Part shown: positions 8,181 to 16,739 of the stretch, in pieces
Layout: every line of letters begins with the position of its first letter
How positions within the stretch are numbered: position 1 is the stretch's first letter
DNA from: Imhoffiella purpurea
Lineage (GTDB): Bacteria > Pseudomonadota > Gammaproteobacteria > Chromatiales > Chromatiaceae
DNA length: 41,348 bases
Reading direction: 5' to 3'
NCBI RefSeq assembly: GCF_000585215.1
Contig: NZ_AONC01000063.1
Location: 1 to 41,348, forward strand
Translations under genes and position numbers: made by a program
Notes under the pieces: generated by a model
Database searches by the model: none
What the model was told of the DNA's origin: nothing
Seen by the model: the letters and a program-made list of their open reading frames with translations, nothing else

Positions 8181-8579
8181 ATGACGGAAGCTGACACGCG
8201 ACCGGATTCGACCCAAGTCACCGGAGACCGGGCGGGATCTGACTTGACCCGCGAGATCGGGCGTCGGCTGCGGTTCGTGCGCGATCGACAGCAACTCAGT
8301 CTCGGTGATCTGTCCAAGCGGACCGGCGGCGCTTTGGGCAAATCCCGTATCAGCAACTACGAGCAAGGAACCCGACGCATGGGCATCCAAGAAGCGGTGA
8401 TTCTTGCCCAGGCGTTGGGCGATATCAGCCCGAGCTGGCTGCTCTGCCTCGGCGAGGAAGGCGCCCCCTTGACCGATGAAGAGCAACGCCTGATCGACGC
8501 CTACCGCAAGACCGACACACGCGGCCAGAGGACGCTATTGATGCTGGCCGAGACGCTTGCCAGCGAACTCCCCGCGTAA
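8181..8579 (+). CDS. XRE-family HTH regulator
   Basis: 132 residues. The ATG at 8181 was chosen over that at 8160 because GGAGAGGG lies 8 bases before it. An HTH_XRE domain spans about residues 22-86: EIGRRLRFVRDRQQLSLGDLSKRTG followed by KSRISNYEQGTR, a textbook recognition helix. The C-terminal 45 residues are helical with no S24 peptidase domain, so it is not itself a cleavable LexA-type repressor. Lying 22 bp behind umuC, it is probably co-transcribed and may regulate the umuDC operon or the element. Confidence 0.85.
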   Translation: MTEADTRPDSTQVTGDRAGSDLTREIGRRLRFVRDRQQLSLGDLSKRTGGALGKSRISNYEQGTRRMGIQEAVILAQALGDISPSWLLCLGEEGAPLTDEEQRLIDAYRKTDTRGQRTLLMLAETLASELPA

Positions 8580-9575
8580 CGCCTTCGACCTCGCGCACCT
8601 CGCCGACAACCACGCCAGCCATCGCGCTCGACGCTCCCCCAACGCTATACGAGCCGCAGCGGCACCCAGCATCCGCGCGCACGACTCGCCCCCGCCTGAA
8701 GGCGGGGTCTCGACCGCCCGCGCGCGCGGCGTCGGCGTGGCTGAGAGGGCGGTAGCAGGCGCGCGCGGGCGATGGTGCTCGTGATCAGTCTCGCCGCCCC
8801 GCGTCCTCGACCGCCAAGCGCCGCCACTCCTATCCAGGCTATGTCAGCCCAGTAGAGTTCGAGGCAAAGGCGAACGCAGCTTAACAACTTGTCCGCTGGG
8901 ACTTGACCACTGCAGCTGTACCTGGTTCGGCTTACAAGCGCTTCATCGCGCAAGGCAAGGCAAGGCAAGGCGAGACGACGCTGTGTTGGGATTCGCCAAT
9001 TGTCGTGCGTCGGGTACTATAAGACTATGCGTGGTCTCTGGACCTAGACGATGGGATCCGGATCCTGTCGTACTGAGGGCCGTGACTGTGGGCATCCGCC
9101 AAGGGGGTACCCGCGACGCCATTCGTGGTTTTGCTGACCATATCAACCCGGAAGGCGATAGCGATCACTCGACTCCGTGTCCGGAATCCGCACAAAACGT
9201 AATTCCAACGCTGCAGCAGGCTGAGCATAGCTCGCCCGTTATCCATTTCGATGATGCGACCTTCAACGTTGCGTTAAGCAGGGTGGCTGAGATCTGAGAT
9301 GAAGTGTTGCCCTTGTGAAGGGGCGCTGTGCCTAAGAGGGGGAGGATGGGTTCACCTGATTTCCGTAAACCAGCTGAAGCCCCTCGACTTCGATTAACTG
9401 CTGAGCCCGGAATTCTCAAAAAGGCGGAACTTGATACCTGAAGGTGGATATCGGAGATGTTGGACAAACGGCTGATCGTTTCTTGCCCTGATTGAGATCA
9501 AAGTTGTAGCGAAGCGGGGCGATAACGCTAAGCAATTGATTTTGAAGATAAATTTTTCGAGAAGGATTAAGCGAG
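8580..9575. other. One-kilobase gene-free stretch before the methyltransferase
   Basis: I find no convincing gene. Contents: a perfect 8-bp stem CCCCGCCT-GA-AGGCGGGG at 8690-8707 without a T-run, and four tandem CAAGG copies at 8951-8970. Base composition falls in the last 150 bp before the methyltransferase. A 104-codon frame at 8983-9297 starting with GTG has no ribosome-binding site or family resemblance and may be a gene remnant. Confidence 0.4.
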
Positions 9576-11168
9576 TTGAAGATACCCGCGATTGATGTCT
9601 TTGCGGGACCTGGTGGTCTTAATGAGGGCTTTGCGACCTGCGGCGGGCGGCTAACCTTCGACATCGCTCTGGCCATTGAGAAGAACCTGCATGCAGTGAG
9701 GACGCTGCAGCTGAGGAATTTCTTCCGCCAGTTCCCTGCCGGTAAGGCTCCGGATCTCTACTACGCCTATGTTCGTAACGAAGTGTCGGAAGCTGAGCTG
9801 TTCAACGCCTACCCTGAGCAGATTGGCGAGGCGCGCCGTCGAACCTGGATGGCAGACCTGAAGGAGGTGGACACCCGCCTCGTCATCGACCGAATGTCAC
9901 GGGCCGTTGAGGGCCATCGCCACTGGGTCCTGCTAGGTGGCCCACCATGCCAAGCATACTCAACCATCGGCCGGTCGCGGATGGCGAAACTTGAGGGCTT
10001 CGCTGATGACAAGAGACATACTCTCTACCGCGAATATCTGAAAGTGGTCGCCGCATTTCAGCCGACAGTTTTCGTCATGGAAAACGTCAAGGGGATTCTC
10101 AGTTCACGGCACAAGGAACAGCATGTCTTTCCGCGAATTCTGAGCGATCTGCGAGATCCATGGAGCGCGCTGCTACCTGCGTCCCGGCGCAAGCTCCCGC
10201 GGCCCGCGGTGACGCGTGGCTACAGCATCTTCTCGTTCAGCACCCCGGCGCTTGGAGATTTCTCGCTCAAGCCGGCTGACTATCTCATTGAGGCGGAGAA
10301 ATACGGTATTCCGCAGACCCGTCATCGGGTGATCTTGTTGGGTATACGGAACGATTATGCCCCGGGCTCTTTCTCCTCCACTGTGGAGGAAGCGGCTCAG
10401 CTGAGCGTCGCGGACGTCATTGGCGGCATGCCCGAAATTCGCAGTGCGCTCTCGTCCGATGAAACAGACGGAAGCGCTTGGCTTTCCGCTTTGCGCAAAG
10501 CTCTACATGAGAGCGGTGTGCTATCCGAACTCACCGATTCACGCGTCCGGGATGCGATGCTTGAGTCGGTCGACGCGATCGACGAAAGGCTAACCAGAGG
10601 CGGCAGCTTCGTGCGCGGAGGCACGCGCCCCGCTAAGCTGGCGCGCTGGTTCTGCGATGACCGGCTGGAAGGGCTGCCGCAGCACGAGAGCCGGGCGCAT
10701 ATGTCTCCCGATCTGGTGCGGTACCTGTTCGTGGCGTGTTACAGCTTGGTGCATGGTGTATCGCCGAAACTACGGCACTTTCCCGCGCAGCTCCTGCCGA
10801 GGCACGCGAGTGCAATAAGGGAGCGCAACGGCCGGGTGGACTTCGATGACCGGTTCCGGGCGCAGTGCTGGGATCGGCCTGCCACGACAGTCACGGCGCA
10901 TCTGCGCAAAGACGGGCATTATTTCATCCATCCTGATCCCACGCAGTGCCGGAGTCTCACGGTGCGTGAAGCTGCAAGGTTGCAGACCTTCCCTGACAAC
11001 TTCTTCTTCGAGGGGCCAAGAGGGAGGCAGTTCGAGCAGATCGGCAATGCCGTCCCGCCACTGCTGGCACGAAAGCTGGCAGAGGTGGTGCAAGAACTCC
11101 TTCTCGACTTCATTGAACGCGACTCGGTCCGGGAAGCTAAAGTCAACGTGAGCTGTGTCGGAACCTGA
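9576..11168 (+). CDS. DNA (cytosine-5) methyltransferase of the defence island
   Basis: 530 residues. The TTG at 9576 is preceded by AAGGA with 9 bases spacing, and no better start exists. All core C5-methyltransferase motifs occur in order: I (DVFAGPGGLNEGF, 7-19), IV (GGPPCQAYS, catalytic Cys125), VI (MENV, Glu169), VIII (PQTRHR, 246-251), IX (RPATTVTAH..LTVREAARLQTFP) and X (IGNAVPP). The target-recognition domain lies between VIII and IX. It should methylate cytosine C5 in a short sequence, protecting host DNA. It overlaps the following vsr gene by 14 bp and faces the DISARM-like operon, so it is the candidate modification component (comparable to DrmMII of class 2 DISARM). The target site cannot be read from sequence. 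Confidence 0.93.
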   Translation: MKIPAIDVFAGPGGLNEGFATCGGRLTFDIALAIEKNLHAVRTLQLRNFFRQFPAGKAPDLYYAYVRNEVSEAELFNAYPEQIGEARRRTWMADLKEVDTRLVIDRMSRAVEGHRHWVLLGGPPCQAYSTIGRSRMAKLEGFADDKRHTLYREYLKVVAAFQPTVFVMENVKGILSSRHKEQHVFPRILSDLRDPWSALLPASRRKLPRPAVTRGYSIFSFSTPALGDFSLKPADYLIEAEKYGIPQTRHRVILLGIRNDYAPGSFSSTVEEAAQLSVADVIGGMPEIRSALSSDETDGSAWLSALRKALHESGVLSELTDSRVRDAMLESVDAIDERLTRGGSFVRGGTRPAKLARWFCDDRLEGLPQHESRAHMSPDLVRYLFVACYSLVHGVSPKLRHFPAQLLPRHASAIRERNGRVDFDDRFRAQCWDRPATTVTAHLRKDGHYFIHPDPTQCRSLTVREAARLQTFPDNFFFEGPRGRQFEQIGNAVPPLLARKLAEVVQELLLDFIERDSVREAKVNVSCVGT

Positions 11169-11583
11169 CAGCCGGAGCGATGTGCTCACACCGGATCAGC
11201 GGAGCCGGTGCATGTCGCGCATCCGCGGCAAGGACACAAAGCCTGAACTCGTCGTTCGCCGGGCACTGTTTGCCCTCGGATACCGCTACCGCATCGGCCA
11301 CAAGCTGCCCGGGCGCCCTGACTTGGTCTTCGTCCATCAGCGGGTTGCCGTGTTCATCGACGGCTGTTTCTGGCACCGCTGTCCTGAGCACTTCCGGATG
11401 CCACGGAGTAACCGGGAGTTCTGGGAAGCGAAGATTTCGGCGAACTGCGAACGCGACCGGCGCGTCGACAGCGAGCTGACAGAGCTTGGCTGGCGGGTGC
11501 TGCGGTTCTGGGAGCATGAGGTAAGGCGGGAGCCGGATGTGGTGGTCGGGCAAATCGTCATGTTGCTCGGAGGCATGTTATGA
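11155..11583 (+). CDS. vsr: Very short patch repair endonuclease
   Basis: 142 residues from a GTG overlapping the end of the methyltransferase gene by 14 bp. Family hallmarks are clear: SRIRGKDTKPE near residue 21, RPDLVF with the catalytic Asp56, VFIDGCFWHRCPEH (67-79) with zinc-ligand Cys/His, and LGWRVLRFWEHEV towards the end. Vsr nicks beside the T of T:G mismatches arising from deaminated 5-methylcytosine, starting short-patch repair. Overlap with the methyltransferase fits the classic dcm-vsr pairing and counters its mutagenic side-effect. The downstream operon converges on it with a 55-bp gap in which I see no clear terminator. Confidence 0.95.
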   Translation: MSEPDSRSDVLTPDQRSRCMSRIRGKDTKPELVVRRALFALGYRYRIGHKLPGRPDLVFVHQRVAVFIDGCFWHRCPEHFRMPRSNREFWEAKISANCERDRRVDSELTELGWRVLRFWEHEVRREPDVVVGQIVMLLGGML

Positions 11584-11638
11584 GCATGCTGACGAGCTTG
11601 CCGGGGCGTGCCAAACCCAATCGGTAAACTTGAAACAG

Positions 11639-12343
11639 TTACGACAAAAACCTCTCATACTCCCGGGGCAGGATCTCCAGAATCTCTTCCGCTGTCATCC
11701 CGTGGAGGTCGTAGGTCAGCGTGAGCTGGCTGAGGTAGTCACGGAATCGACGCGCCGATCCAGGTCCCTTGCTCGCCGCGCCACGCTTGAATCCTTCTGT
11801 GATGTCGTCCTGGTAAAGAACGCTGGCGGCCTCAATGACCCCGCGGCATGACCAGAGGTACTGAGTGGCCGCGATCTGCTCCAGCAGTTCGCCGCGTTCG
11901 CGGAGCTTAGAGAATAGGAACCGGACCCTATCACCGTACTCCCTTACGAGGACGTAGGTGGTACGCACGGCGTGACGGGGTCGCTTCTGATGCGAAGGGC
12001 TGAGGATGAAATTGGCGTCCTCACCCGGCATGAACACGCCGTCGGATCGTACAGGACAAAGCGATTCGAAGAAGAACAGCGCGAGCCAGTTCCAGACCCC
12101 GGGATCGTTTGTGATGGCGCCGCGGTCGTGAGGGCCGAGGGAGCCGGCCAGCCGCTGGCCGAGCTCGTACCGGCTGGATAGGGTGTCGGGGCCGGTGAAG
12201 GCGCGGAACTCCAGTGCCTCAGAGGTTTCTGGATCGGTGAGCAGCTCCATGGGAATGGTTGTCTCCTCGCCGGCCCGCAAAGCAGCCAGCCACACCATGA
12301 AGGCTCTTGTGCCTGCGGAATTGAGACGCCGTATCTCAGCCAT
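11639..12343 (-). CDS. Unrecognised protein, last gene of the DISARM-like operon
   Basis: 234 residues from the ATG at 12343 (MAEIRRLNSAG); a longer frame to 12496 would run deep into the upstream gene. Predicted mostly helical, with a WNWLALFFFESLCP hydrophobic patch in the middle and a C terminus ending TAEEILEILPREYERFL. No nuclease, helicase or HTH motif is visible. It overlaps the upstream gene by 8 bp, so it is translated as part of the operon. I do not recognise the family. Its place at the end of a helicase/ATPase operon suggests an accessory subunit. Confidence 0.75.
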   Translation of the reverse strand: MAEIRRLNSAGTRAFMVWLAALRAGEETTIPMELLTDPETSEALEFRAFTGPDTLSSRYELGQRLAGSLGPHDRGAITNDPGVWNWLALFFFESLCPVRSDGVFMPGEDANFILSPSHQKRPRHAVRTTYVLVREYGDRVRFLFSKLRERGELLEQIAATQYLWSCRGVIEAASVLYQDDITEGFKRGAASKGPGSARRFRDYLSQLTLTYDLHGMTAEEILEILPREYERFLS

Positions 12344-13109
12344 GGGTTGACTCCTCCGCAGCGGTAGCGAGGGAATCGCAGAGCCCCAAGTCCGTGCAGA
12401 ACGCCGACACAACGGCCTCAACCCAGATGCCGATGGCCGCCGGGTCGCCGTCGACAGGCGGGTTGGTTCCACCTGTGACGCGCGTCCCGAACTCAATCCA
12501 GCGCCCCTGCCAGGAGTCGGCGGAGGCGCCCATACCGTCCCCGCGGTCGAAGATCCATGTGAGAACTTCGCGGACGAGCGCCGGAAGGATCAGGGCGCGG
12601 AAGACGGCGTCGGTCCTGATCCTGTTCAGGGCGCCAGGAATCGCACTGTTCAGCACTAGCGCAGGCTGCTCCTCGGTATCCATCTCGAGTGCCCAGGGGA
12701 CGCCGCCCGTGTGCTCGCGGGCGACCACTGTGATCAGGGACTCGCGGTTGTCGAGGTTGGCGGGACCCTCGTGTGCCTGCATGCGCTCCGCGGTAGCGAG
12801 AAGGCGGTGGCCGGCGCCGGCAGGCGAGACGACCTTCAGGCGGAACAGGTGCCTTCCCCCCTGGGCAACTTCGGAGAGCTCAACATCCTCCGGCGGTATG
12901 CATGCAGCGACAGTGCCGCAGTCGAACCGTTGCGTGATCTCCCTGTGATACGCCTCGAGGTGAACCCTTGCGTCTGGAGGAAGGTCGAGTTCCTCCAGAT
13001 TGATCGATGCGGTGAGGCGCGGACGGCCGATGTCTGCACCGGTCACCTGCAGGTGAATCCGGCTGTAGGGGATGCTTTTGCGGCCGGTATGGTTGATCCG
13101 GCTCTTCAT
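12336..13109 (-). CDS. Unrecognised protein coupled to the GHKL ATPase
   Basis: 257 residues beginning MKSRINHTGRKSIPYSRIHL. Its ATG overlaps the stop of the ATPase gene (ATGA), indicating strict translational coupling. The N-terminal half reads as beta-rich (INLEELDLPPDARVHLEAY, HLFRLKVVSP) and the C-terminal half as helical. There are no Cys clusters, P-loop or catalytic motif I can identify. Tight coupling suggests it forms a complex with the GHKL ATPase and possibly the next gene product. Function unknown. Confidence 0.75.
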   Translation of the reverse strand: MKSRINHTGRKSIPYSRIHLQVTGADIGRPRLTASINLEELDLPPDARVHLEAYHREITQRFDCGTVAACIPPEDVELSEVAQGGRHLFRLKVVSPAGAGHRLLATAERMQAHEGPANLDNRESLITVVAREHTGGVPWALEMDTEEQPALVLNSAIPGALNRIRTDAVFRALILPALVREVLTWIFDRGDGMGASADSWQGRWIEFGTRVTGGTNPPVDGDPAAIGIWVEAVVSAFCTDLGLCDSLATAAEESTHG

Positions 13110-14995
13110 TCCATAGGCTCCAGGGGTTCGGTCCTGAGGCGCACGACTAGGTCGCGGTGAACGTCGAAGCCGGTGGCGGTGAACGTGAAATCCGGGTCCG
13201 TGATGCTCAGCCTGATGGAGTTGGCGGTGACCTTGCGAGTCTCGATGTTGCGTATCGTGAGCGCCACATCACCGCGCCGGGTGAAGTCGAAATCAGCGGG
13301 ATCGTGGCGTCTGAAGGGGTCTTCGCGGATGCGGTCGAAGGCGGCCTCGATACGGACGCCGATCGGCAGGTCTGCCATGGTGACATCCTTCGGCAGCAGG
13401 GTGAAGCCGCCTTCGGCCTTCTCAATAGCGAACAGCTGGCGACGTGCCTTGGGTGGGCTGACGGGCGGCGGCTTGGGGTCAGTCTGACCGCCGGGTGTTG
13501 CACCTTTTTCCCCGGCGATTTTTCCTCTGGCACCCGGCCCCTCACTGCCGGGCGTCCAGAGCACATCCTTCAGGGCGCTGTCGTCGCGTTCCTCCACGGC
13601 ACGCGCCAGGAGATCATGGAACTGCACGAGCGAGTTGCGGATGGCCCTGAGCGTCTTCGCCGCGCTCCGATAGTTGCGGAGCTTCTCCGAGTTGCCGTTC
13701 CAGCGACTGTGGGATGCGTTTTCAGCATCCCCCAGGAAGCTGGCGACCGGTCTGTCCTCGGCGACCAGTGCACCAAACGCATTGCGGCCCCCGGGCGCGA
13801 ATTTTGCCTCCCCGGGAAGGGTGAGCCCGCTGCGGACATAGAAATCCTGCCCGCGGCGCAGGTTTCCCGGTCGCTGCACGAAGAGTTGGATGAATGATCT
13901 TTCCCGTCCGCGTTCCTTGTGGCTGATCTGCACCGGCAGCCGGAGGCCGACGGTTCTGCCCCGCTCGAACTCCTCCCTGACCTGTTCCAGCAGGCCCTCT
14001 GGGAAATCGTCGGCTGTGAGCCGCCCGTTGCTCTGCCAGCAGCTGCCGATGGGCAGGGTGGGAAGGTCCCGATCAAGGAGGCGGCTGACATTTCCGATGA
14101 AGGTGAACAGGTCATCCGCATCGCGGATATGCCCTCCCGCGTGGCTTTCGGCCATGCTGCGGAGTGAGTCCGCGTCCAGGATCTCATCCCCGAAGCGGAG
14201 GACAAGCTGGCCGGTCAGGATCGGGAAGAAGTAGTTGATGATCCCGATCGCAGTCATCTGCTGCATTGAGAGGGACGGTAGCGGAAACGGGATCACGATC
14301 GACAGCCCCGGGCGGGGCTCCTGGCGGATACCCATGGTGTCGCAGAACTGCCGCACCGCGGCTTGGTCCAGCACGGGCACCTGGAGGCCTGCAGTCGGGC
14401 CGTCCTTAAGCACATCCGAGTAGAAGCCGTGTGGCAGATAGCGTTTGCCATCGAGGTCATGGAGATTGAGGACGCACTGCCCCATCAGGTGCGGGTGGAG
14501 TTCACCACGCCGGAGCGTTGCCCCGAAGAAGGCGCCGACTCCGGATGCGCATGAGAAGACGAGTTTTCCAAGGCCGTGGCGGCCGCGACTGGTTCCGCTC
14601 TTGTGGGAGAGGCCGTGACGTCGCCAGAAGTCCTGGAAGCTGCCGTCGCCCCAGGAATGCGGATTGCCGGTGAGGCCGGTGGTGCCGTAGTCCTCTATGA
14701 CCAGCACCGAAGGCTCCCGGGACCGGGCAGCTTCCACGTCCAGACCTGCCGCCTCTGCATGCTCCCAGTGATCTTCCAGCAGTCGCAGGAGGTATTCGCT
14801 GTCTAGTCCATCCGATTTGCTGAGCAGGCGGAAGCGCACGGAAACAGGACCAACGTCGACTGCGTCGAGAGAGTTCTGGACGGCCTCGCGCACGAGGGTG
14901 TCGGCCAGGTTCAGTTCCTCGTTGAGGAACTGATCGCGCTGCGTGATCCCGGTTTCAACCTCGTTGATCCGGCGTTCAAGGTAATTCCAGAGCAT
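13106..14995 (-). CDS. GHKL (HSP90/MutL-type) ATPase of the defence operon
   Basis: 629 residues from the ATG at 14995, which has AAGGA 4 bases upstream; an in-frame GTG at 15031 is an alternative. The Bergerat ATP-binding fold is seen in the first 150 residues: N-box LVREAVQNSLDAV (34-46) with Glu37 and Asn41, G1 box EDYGTTGL (101-108) with Asp102, and G2 box GRHGLGK (138-144). The rest is long and not recognised, ending in a beta-rich domain. GHKL ATPases act as ATP-driven dimer clamps or chaperones. Here, embedded among helicases, a conformational switch or DNA-clamp role is likely (inference). It overlaps the NERD-helicase gene by 20 bp. Confidence 0.85.
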   Translation of the reverse strand: MLWNYLERRINEVETGITQRDQFLNEELNLADTLVREAVQNSLDAVDVGPVSVRFRLLSKSDGLDSEYLLRLLEDHWEHAEAAGLDVEAARSREPSVLVIEDYGTTGLTGNPHSWGDGSFQDFWRRHGLSHKSGTSRGRHGLGKLVFSCASGVGAFFGATLRRGELHPHLMGQCVLNLHDLDGKRYLPHGFYSDVLKDGPTAGLQVPVLDQAAVRQFCDTMGIRQEPRPGLSIVIPFPLPSLSMQQMTAIGIINYFFPILTGQLVLRFGDEILDADSLRSMAESHAGGHIRDADDLFTFIGNVSRLLDRDLPTLPIGSCWQSNGRLTADDFPEGLLEQVREEFERGRTVGLRLPVQISHKERGRERSFIQLFVQRPGNLRRGQDFYVRSGLTLPGEAKFAPGGRNAFGALVAEDRPVASFLGDAENASHSRWNGNSEKLRNYRSAAKTLRAIRNSLVQFHDLLARAVEERDDSALKDVLWTPGSEGPGARGKIAGEKGATPGGQTDPKPPPVSPPKARRQLFAIEKAEGGFTLLPKDVTMADLPIGVRIEAAFDRIREDPFRRHDPADFDFTRRGDVALTIRNIETRKVTANSIRLSITDPDFTFTATGFDVHRDLVVRLRTEPLEPME

Positions 14996-16721
14996 CTTGT
15001 CCTTGGTGGTTGTGTTCGTTTCCGGTGCCACAGCAGTTGGCAGATCCGCTTCCGGTGGCGATGGTGCGCTTGAGTTCCCCGAGAACCGCAGCCGGGCCGA
15101 TGAGCGTCAGCCCAAGGTGAGCCCGTGTCAGAGCGACGTACATGAGTTCGGTGCTGGAGACCAACTGGTCAACACAGCAGACGGCGACAGCCGCGCGCTC
15201 GAGGCCCTTGAAGCGGCGCACAGAGTCGATGACGATCGCGTTGTCCCGTGCCTCGTGCGCGGCGCAGGATGGAATCCCCCCGGTCACGCCGGCGTTTCGC
15301 AGCATCCCGGCCATCGCGGCATCCGGCGAGAGGATTGCCAGATCGCGGGGGGCGAGCCGCTCCCGATTCGTCATCCTTCCGATCCATTGCCGCAGGCGGG
15401 CGGTGGCAGTGCCCGCAGTCTCAGCCTCAATGAAGCTGACGGATCCGCCTGTCGGACCCGAACCGAGCCAGACGCCACCGGAATAGAGTGGTGCGGCGGC
15501 GGTGAAGATCTCCCTGGCATTACGGAGATTCTGTGTCAGCAGGAAAGCGGGATAGGCCGGTGCGTCCGACTGCCGGAAATGAACCCGCTGGTTGTCGTCG
15601 AGGAAGATGTAGAAGGGGTCGTTCTCTGCATCCGTGAGGCAGAGTTCGAGCACGGCCCACCAGCTGCCCGGGAAGTCCTGGCCCTCGTCCGCGACGATGG
15701 CGTCGAATCGTAATGACCGGTTAGTCTCCACCGCGTCCAGGAGTGCCTGGGGCAGGGTCTGTTCGAAATAATCGCGGCCTTCGCCGCTGCCTGCCGGAAG
15801 TGTTTCCGCCTGCGCCGCGCACTGTCGGCAGAGCTGGTGAAAGGACCTTGCTGTGAGATTGGCAACCCCGGAGCAAAGACGCTGCAGATGGTGGCCGAGT
15901 GGCTGGTTGTAGCAGGTCAGCAGCGTACGCTGTCCGGCGGCCGCAAGCCGCATCGCCTTCTCGACGGCCAGCATGGTCTTTCCAGTGCCGGCACCACCGC
16001 GGATGATCATACGCGGGTTGCAGGCGAGTTGTTCCAATAGCTGAAACTGCTCCGCCGTGAGCCGATCGATGCGCCTCTCCGCGATCTCGTAAGCGCTCCT
16101 GAGTGTGGGGGTCAGCTCAAAGTCCGCAGCCAAGAGGCGGCGAATCGCCTCAACACCGCGTGGTCCCGGCGGAGTGGCCCGGGGGTCCGGGTCCGCTGCG
16201 AGGCGCCCCTCGACCCATTTGCCCAGCTCCTTGCAGTCGTCCATGAACGCGAAGATCCGCAGCGGCATATCCGGACCAAGGTCATGTTCCGGTCTGCCGG
16301 AGTCGGGCAGGACGACACCATGGCGCGCGTTGAGGAAGCCCTGGTCCCAGAGCCTTGATTCGCGTATCTTCTCCAGGAGCCGGTGCCGGCTCCTGCCGGC
16401 CTGGCGAACAGGGTCCTTGATGGAGTGGACAATGCCGTGCCGGTCGCGGCTGGTCCACTCCCCGGTGGTGCCGTTGCGGGAGACGACGCCGCCCTTGACC
16501 TCGAGCACCAGCATGCCGGTCTTCGGATGAACGGCGACGAAATCCGCCTCACCCTCGACTTCGCCACCGTCGGGGTGCAGACCGAGCCACGGACGCGAAT
16601 AGAAGACATGCCATTCATCCGGCAGCTGGGCCTCGAGCAGACGGTGAACACGGACTTCAGTGGAGCGCAGCGGGTCCGCCAGCACATAGTTGGGCAGAGG
16701 GGTTGGATACATCACCGCCAT
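14976..16721 (-). CDS. NERD nuclease-domain / SF1 helicase fusion
   Basis: 581 residues. Residues about 20-120 form a NERD (nuclease-related) domain: GEADFVAVHP with Asp60, then MLVLEVKGG with Glu74 and Lys76, the PD-(D/E)XK signature. Residues about 220-570 are a UvrD-like SF1 helicase core: Walker A GGAGTGKT (242-249), Walker B DEGQDF (345-350), a QNLRNAREI segment and a C-terminal YVALTRAHLGLTLIG motif VI. The combination predicts an ATP-driven DNA translocase carrying a nuclease. It lies 18 bp after the DUF1998 gene and overlaps the GHKL gene. Start ATG at 16721 or 16712. Confidence 0.88.
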   Translation of the reverse strand: MAVMYPTPLPNYVLADPLRSTEVRVHRLLEAQLPDEWHVFYSRPWLGLHPDGGEVEGEADFVAVHPKTGMLVLEVKGGVVSRNGTTGEWTSRDRHGIVHSIKDPVRQAGRSRHRLLEKIRESRLWDQGFLNARHGVVLPDSGRPEHDLGPDMPLRIFAFMDDCKELGKWVEGRLAADPDPRATPPGPRGVEAIRRLLAADFELTPTLRSAYEIAERRIDRLTAEQFQLLEQLACNPRMIIRGGAGTGKTMLAVEKAMRLAAAGQRTLLTCYNQPLGHHLQRLCSGVANLTARSFHQLCRQCAAQAETLPAGSGEGRDYFEQTLPQALLDAVETNRSLRFDAIVADEGQDFPGSWWAVLELCLTDAENDPFYIFLDDNQRVHFRQSDAPAYPAFLLTQNLRNAREIFTAAAPLYSGGVWLGSGPTGGSVSFIEAETAGTATARLRQWIGRMTNRERLAPRDLAILSPDAAMAGMLRNAGVTGGIPSCAAHEARDNAIVIDSVRRFKGLERAAVAVCCVDQLVSSTELMYVALTRAHLGLTLIGPAAVLGELKRTIATGSGSANCCGTGNEHNHQGQDALELP

Positions 16722-16739
16722 GGATAGCCCGCATTAGCC

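Noticed and set aside
8983-9297. 104-codon frame before the methyltransferase
   Set aside because: GTG start without a ribosome-binding site and no recognisable family; kept only as a possible remnant.
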